A stretch of 15,469 nucleotides of DNA, from assembly GCA_002392345.1 (NCBI GenBank), contig DGGU01000054.1, positions 1 to 15,469 of the forward strand, given 5' to 3'. Positions within the stretch are counted from its first letter, which is position 1. Every line of letters begins with the position of its first letter. The notes below the pieces were generated by a model. The model worked only from the letters and a program-made list of their open reading frames with translations. It was not told the origin of the DNA and made no database searches. The position numbers were made by a program, and so were the translations under genes. Source of the DNA: Lachnospiraceae bacterium UBA3866 (GTDB lineage: Bacteria; Bacillota; Clostridia; Lachnospirales; Lachnospiraceae). Positions 13,209-15,469 of this stretch are shown piece by piece.

Positions 13209-15152
13209 ATGAAAATAAAATTATCAGATTTCGTCGCACAATTTTTATATGACCGCCACATCACCCAAGGCTTCACAGTCGTTGGTGGCGGAGCCATGCA
13301 TCTAAACGACTCCCTAGGCCATAAGGATGGTCTCAACATCCTATATTGCCACCATGAGCAAAGTTGCAGTATCGCTGCTGAAAGCTATGCAAGAAATGAA
13401 ATAAAGCCTGCTTTTGTCAATGTTACTACTGGCCCAGGTGGTATCAATGCATTAAATGGTGTTGCATGTGCATACCTCGACTCACTTCCTATGTTTGTAA
13501 TTAGTGGGCAGGTTCGTTATGACACTACCATTGCATATGCAAAAAAACATGACAATGCGAGCCCTCGTAGTGTAGGTGATCAAGAATTTGATATAGTATC
13601 AACAGTAAAGCACATGACAAAATATGCTGTCATGATTGAAGACCCAACTAACATACTCTATCATCTTGAGAAGGCATATTATCTTATGATGCACGGAAGA
13701 AAAGGTCCAGTATGGATAGACATACCTATAAACTTCCAAGCTGAGATTATCGAAACTGATACTCTTAAATCATATCTAGGTTCAGAAGAACATAAGAATG
13801 ACATCCTTGAAAATGAGCCAGCTGAAGTAAATGATGCAACTATAGAAAAAGTATTAGGCATGATTAAAGATGCGAAAAGACCTGTGATCTATGCTGGCTA
13901 CGGCATAAGGCTAAGTAGTGGTTATGACATCTTTAAAAAGGTAATAGATAAATTAAATATCCCAGTAGTAACATATTGGAATGCAATTGACCTTATAGAA
14001 ACAGAAAATGATTTATACATTGGTCGCGGTGGCAACATGGGCGACCGTGCAGGTAATTTTGCTATTGAATGTTCTGATTTAATAATTGCCATCGGCACAA
14101 GATTGAGTATAAGGCAAGTTGGTTACAATTATAAACTTTGGGCTAAAAATTCTAAAGTCATAATGGTTGACATCGACAAAGAAGAATTTAAGAAACACAC
14201 TATCCATGTCGATCTCGCAATCCATGCCGACGCAAAAGATTTTCTAGAAAAACTATACACTGCATTAGAAACTAATAAAAATAATGTAGTGGCGAGCAAA
14301 TTGGCGAAGCCATATGTATGGGCGAAGCCATACGTAGGGGCGAGCACTGCGAGCCCGCATATATCATGGTTAAACACATGTAATAATTGGAAACAAAAAT
14401 ACCCAGTCGTTGATAAGTCGAAATATAATAAAGATAAAGCTCATGTCAATGTCTATGCCTTCATAGATTACTTAAGCCGTTCTCTCCCTGATGATTCTAT
14501 GACAGTAGTGTCAAATGGTGCTTGCTGTGTTGCTGGCAGCCAAGCATATTATATTAAAAACGGTACTCGTTTTCACAATAACTCTGCTATCGCATCTATG
14601 GGTTATGGCCTTCCCGCAAGCATAGGAGCATGCCTATCTACTAGATGTACTCGTAAGGGCGAGCCGTGCGAGCCCACATATAAAAACACAGTCTGTCTTG
14701 AAGGCGATGGCAGTATAATGATGAACCTTCAAGAGCTTCAAACTATAGCAAGCAATAAGCTTCCTATCAAAATATTTTTAATCAATAATAATGGCTACCA
14801 CTCTATAAGAATTACACAAAATAATATATTTAAAGAGCATACTAAAGTTGGCATAGGCCCTGAGTCAGGTGATCTTTCATTCCCTGAATTTAAAAAAATA
14901 GCTGATGCCTTCAACATACCTTATCAATCAGCGAAGACCGACGATGAGATGAAAAGTGTAATAGATAAAGTAGTAAATGAATCAGGCCCAATGCTCGTAG
15001 AGATTTTCACAGATACTAATCAAGTATGGGAACCAAAATCAAGTGGCAAGAAAGCACCTGATGGCACTATAACGAGCCCACCACTCTACGACATGGAACC
15101 TTTCCTACCTGACGAAGAAATAAATGAAATAATTAAAATATCAAAATCGTAG
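13209..15152 (+). CDS. Thiamine-diphosphate enzyme of the acetolactate-synthase superfamily, interrupted in frame by repeats
   Basis: It has 647 residues. The N-terminal Pyr domain has GGGAMHLNDSLG (26-37) and the catalytic-type glutamate E50 in HHEQS. A middle domain follows, and the C-terminal PP domain has the cofactor motif GDGS (499-502) with NNNGY (526-530). Acetolactate synthase, decarboxylases and carboligases of surface-sugar pathways share this plan. The GGGAMHLNDS form is closer to enzymes of polysaccharide clusters than to true IlvB, and no regulatory subunit is adjacent, so valine synthesis is unlikely. The exact reaction is not known. Residues 360-385 and about 482-490 are encoded by GC-rich repeats and look inserted. 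The first falls between the middle and PP domains, the second just before GDGS. The stop codon also lies in a repeat. No Shine-Dalgarno site precedes the start. Confidence 0.85.
   Translation: MKIKLSDFVAQFLYDRHITQGFTVVGGGAMHLNDSLGHKDGLNILYCHHEQSCSIAAESYARNEIKPAFVNVTTGPGGINALNGVACAYLDSLPMFVISGQVRYDTTIAYAKKHDNASPRSVGDQEFDIVSTVKHMTKYAVMIEDPTNILYHLEKAYYLMMHGRKGPVWIDIPINFQAEIIETDTLKSYLGSEEHKNDILENEPAEVNDATIEKVLGMIKDAKRPVIYAGYGIRLSSGYDIFKKVIDKLNIPVVTYWNAIDLIETENDLYIGRGGNMGDRAGNFAIECSDLIIAIGTRLSIRQVGYNYKLWAKNSKVIMVDIDKEEFKKHTIHVDLAIHADAKDFLEKLYTALETNKNNVVASKLAKPYVWAKPYVGASTASPHISWLNTCNNWKQKYPVVDKSKYNKDKAHVNVYAFIDYLSRSLPDDSMTVVSNGACCVAGSQAYYIKNGTRFHNNSAIASMGYGLPASIGACLSTRCTRKGEPCEPTYKNTVCLEGDGSIMMNLQELQTIASNKLPIKIFLINNNGYHSIRITQNNIFKEHTKVGIGPESGDLSFPEFKKIADAFNIPYQSAKTDDEMKSVIDKVVNESGPMLVEIFTDTNQVWEPKSSGKKAPDGTITSPPLYDMEPFLPDEEINEIIKISKS
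14286..14360 (+). repeat. Block of three GC-rich repeat units inside the thiamine-diphosphate gene
   Basis: Three related units of 30, 18 and 27 bases start at 14286, 14316 and 14334. Each begins with a GTA codon and each is a multiple of three, so the frame stays open across all 75 bases. They encode VVASKLAKPY, VWAKPY and VGASTASPH. The third unit is the canonical copy. The middle unit is a perfect hairpin (GTATGG, loop GCGAAG, CCATAC). The base composition contrasts sharply with the AT-rich sequence on both sides. Confidence 0.85.
14653..14679 (+). repeat. Second GC-rich repeat copy inside the thiamine-diphosphate gene
   Basis: A 27-base copy with core GGGC-GA-GC-CGT-GC-GA-GCCC; only the loop and two flanking bases differ from the canonical copy. 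It is shifted relative to the reading frame of the first block, so it encodes KGEPCEP and not VGASTASPH. It lies just before the conserved GDGS motif. Confidence 0.8.
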
Positions 15153-15230
15153 GGATGAGCACTGCGAGCTCTATTGTAGGGGCGAGCACTGCGAGCTCTA
15201 TTGTAGGGGCGAGCACTGCGAGCCCGCATT
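15149..15230 (+). repeat. Tandem array of three GC-rich repeat units between two genes
   Basis: Three units of 27, 27 and 28 bases run from 15149, 15176 and 15203, with no spacers. The TAG stop codon of the upstream gene (15150-15152) is bases 2-4 of the first unit, and the last unit ends directly against the AAGGAGG ribosome-binding site of the next gene. Units 1 and 2 share the variant ending GCGAGCTCTATT; unit 3 has the canonical GCGAGCCCGCATT. Confidence 0.9.
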
Positions 15231-15243
15231 AAGGAGGTCAATT

Positions 15244-15469
15244 ATGGGAAAAATTAATATCCTCGACTGCACTCTTCGTGACGGCGGTTATGTCAATGAC
15301 TGGAACTTTGGTTTTGATGCAATTAATGGATTTTTACAAAAATTAAGCCTATCAAATGTCGATGCTGTTGAAGTTGGTTTCTTAAGGAATGTCTCTTATG
15401 ACAAAAACAGATCCTTATACCCAGATAAAGCCTGCCTTGATGAGCTTCTCAAAAATAAAGATAAAAATA
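15244..15469 (+). CDS. DRE-TIM/HMGL-like aldolase, N-terminal part (3' end outside window)
   Basis: The first 75 residues of a protein that begins MGKINILDCTLRDGGYVND. The DCTLRDGG segment is the metal-binding N-terminal signature of the HMGL-like TIM-barrel family (4-hydroxy-2-oxovalerate aldolase, isopropylmalate and citramalate synthase, HMG-CoA lyase). DAVEVGFL at 40-47 fits the next strand. Substrate cannot be judged from this fragment. AAGGAGG lies six bases before the ATG. It follows the thiamine-diphosphate gene on the same strand with only the repeat array between, so the two are probably one operon handling 2-oxo acid or keto-sugar chemistry; that is an inference. Confidence 0.85.
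   Translation, partial: MGKINILDCTLRDGGYVNDWNFGFDAINGFLQKLSLSNVDAVEVGFLRNVSYDKNRSLYPDKACLDELLKNKDKN

Noticed and set aside
13209..15152. True acetolactate synthase large subunit (IlvB)
   Set aside because: The GGGAMHLNDS form, the lack of an adjacent IlvN and the aldolase neighbour argue against it, although the superfamily is the same.
15149..15230. Tandem 27-base repeats as a CRISPR array
   Set aside because: The units are contiguous with no spacers, vary in sequence, occur singly inside genes, and no cas gene is present.

Overview
This window looks like part of the chromosome of an AT-rich, Gram-positive (Bacillota, Clostridia-like) bacterium. The evidence is SepF-type cell division, a Firmicute L10 leader RNA, strong Shine-Dalgarno sites on several genes, TTGACA/TATAAT-type promoters, and a glmS-mreCD-PBP2-rodA gene order. 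Species cannot be named from the sequence alone.

Layout. Almost everything from 1 to 13130 is transcribed leftwards (minus strand). Read in that direction it begins with a divergent promoter pair at 13124-13202. Next come an L10 leader with attenuator, rplJ and rplL, and an intrinsic terminator. A 425-base gap follows, holding a promoter and an unidentified structured RNA or leader. Then comes a tightly packed cell-wall elongation block: glmS, mreC, mreD, a very large class B PBP (PBP2/MrdA type), a SEDS glycosyltransferase (RodA type), a lipoprotein D,D-carboxypeptidase and an HlyD-like membrane protein. A hairpin-rich gap with an extended -10 promoter separates this block from sepF, lspA and an rluD-type pseudouridine synthase that runs off the left edge. 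Overlaps of the TAATG and ATGA type link glmS-mreC, mreC-mreD, pbp2-rodA and rodA-dac, so the block is probably translationally coupled. It runs from amino-sugar precursor synthesis (GlmS) through glycan polymerisation and cross-linking (RodA, PBP2, MreCD) to peptide trimming (carboxypeptidase).

On the plus strand, from 13209 to the right edge, lie a thiamine-diphosphate enzyme of the acetolactate-synthase superfamily and the start of a DRE-TIM/HMGL-like aldolase. They look like the beginning of a different, probably accessory, biosynthetic cluster.

The most unusual feature is a family of short GC-rich repeats (about 27 bases, core GGGC-GA-GC-ACT-GC-GA-GCCC). Copies occur inside the thiamine-diphosphate gene at two places and in two reading frames, as a three-unit tandem array that supplies that gene's stop codon and reaches the next ribosome-binding site, and in reverse orientation between rplJ and rplL. 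A diverged relative sits in the rplL-glmS gap. This resembles the protein-coding palindromic elements known from Rickettsia, but in a Clostridia-like genome. Secondary points of interest are the unidentified RNA upstream of glmS, a 5'-terminal hairpin on the predicted sepF transcript, a Gln/Asn-rich tail on SepF, a roughly 250-residue insert in PBP2, and an apparently leaderless thiamine-diphosphate gene.
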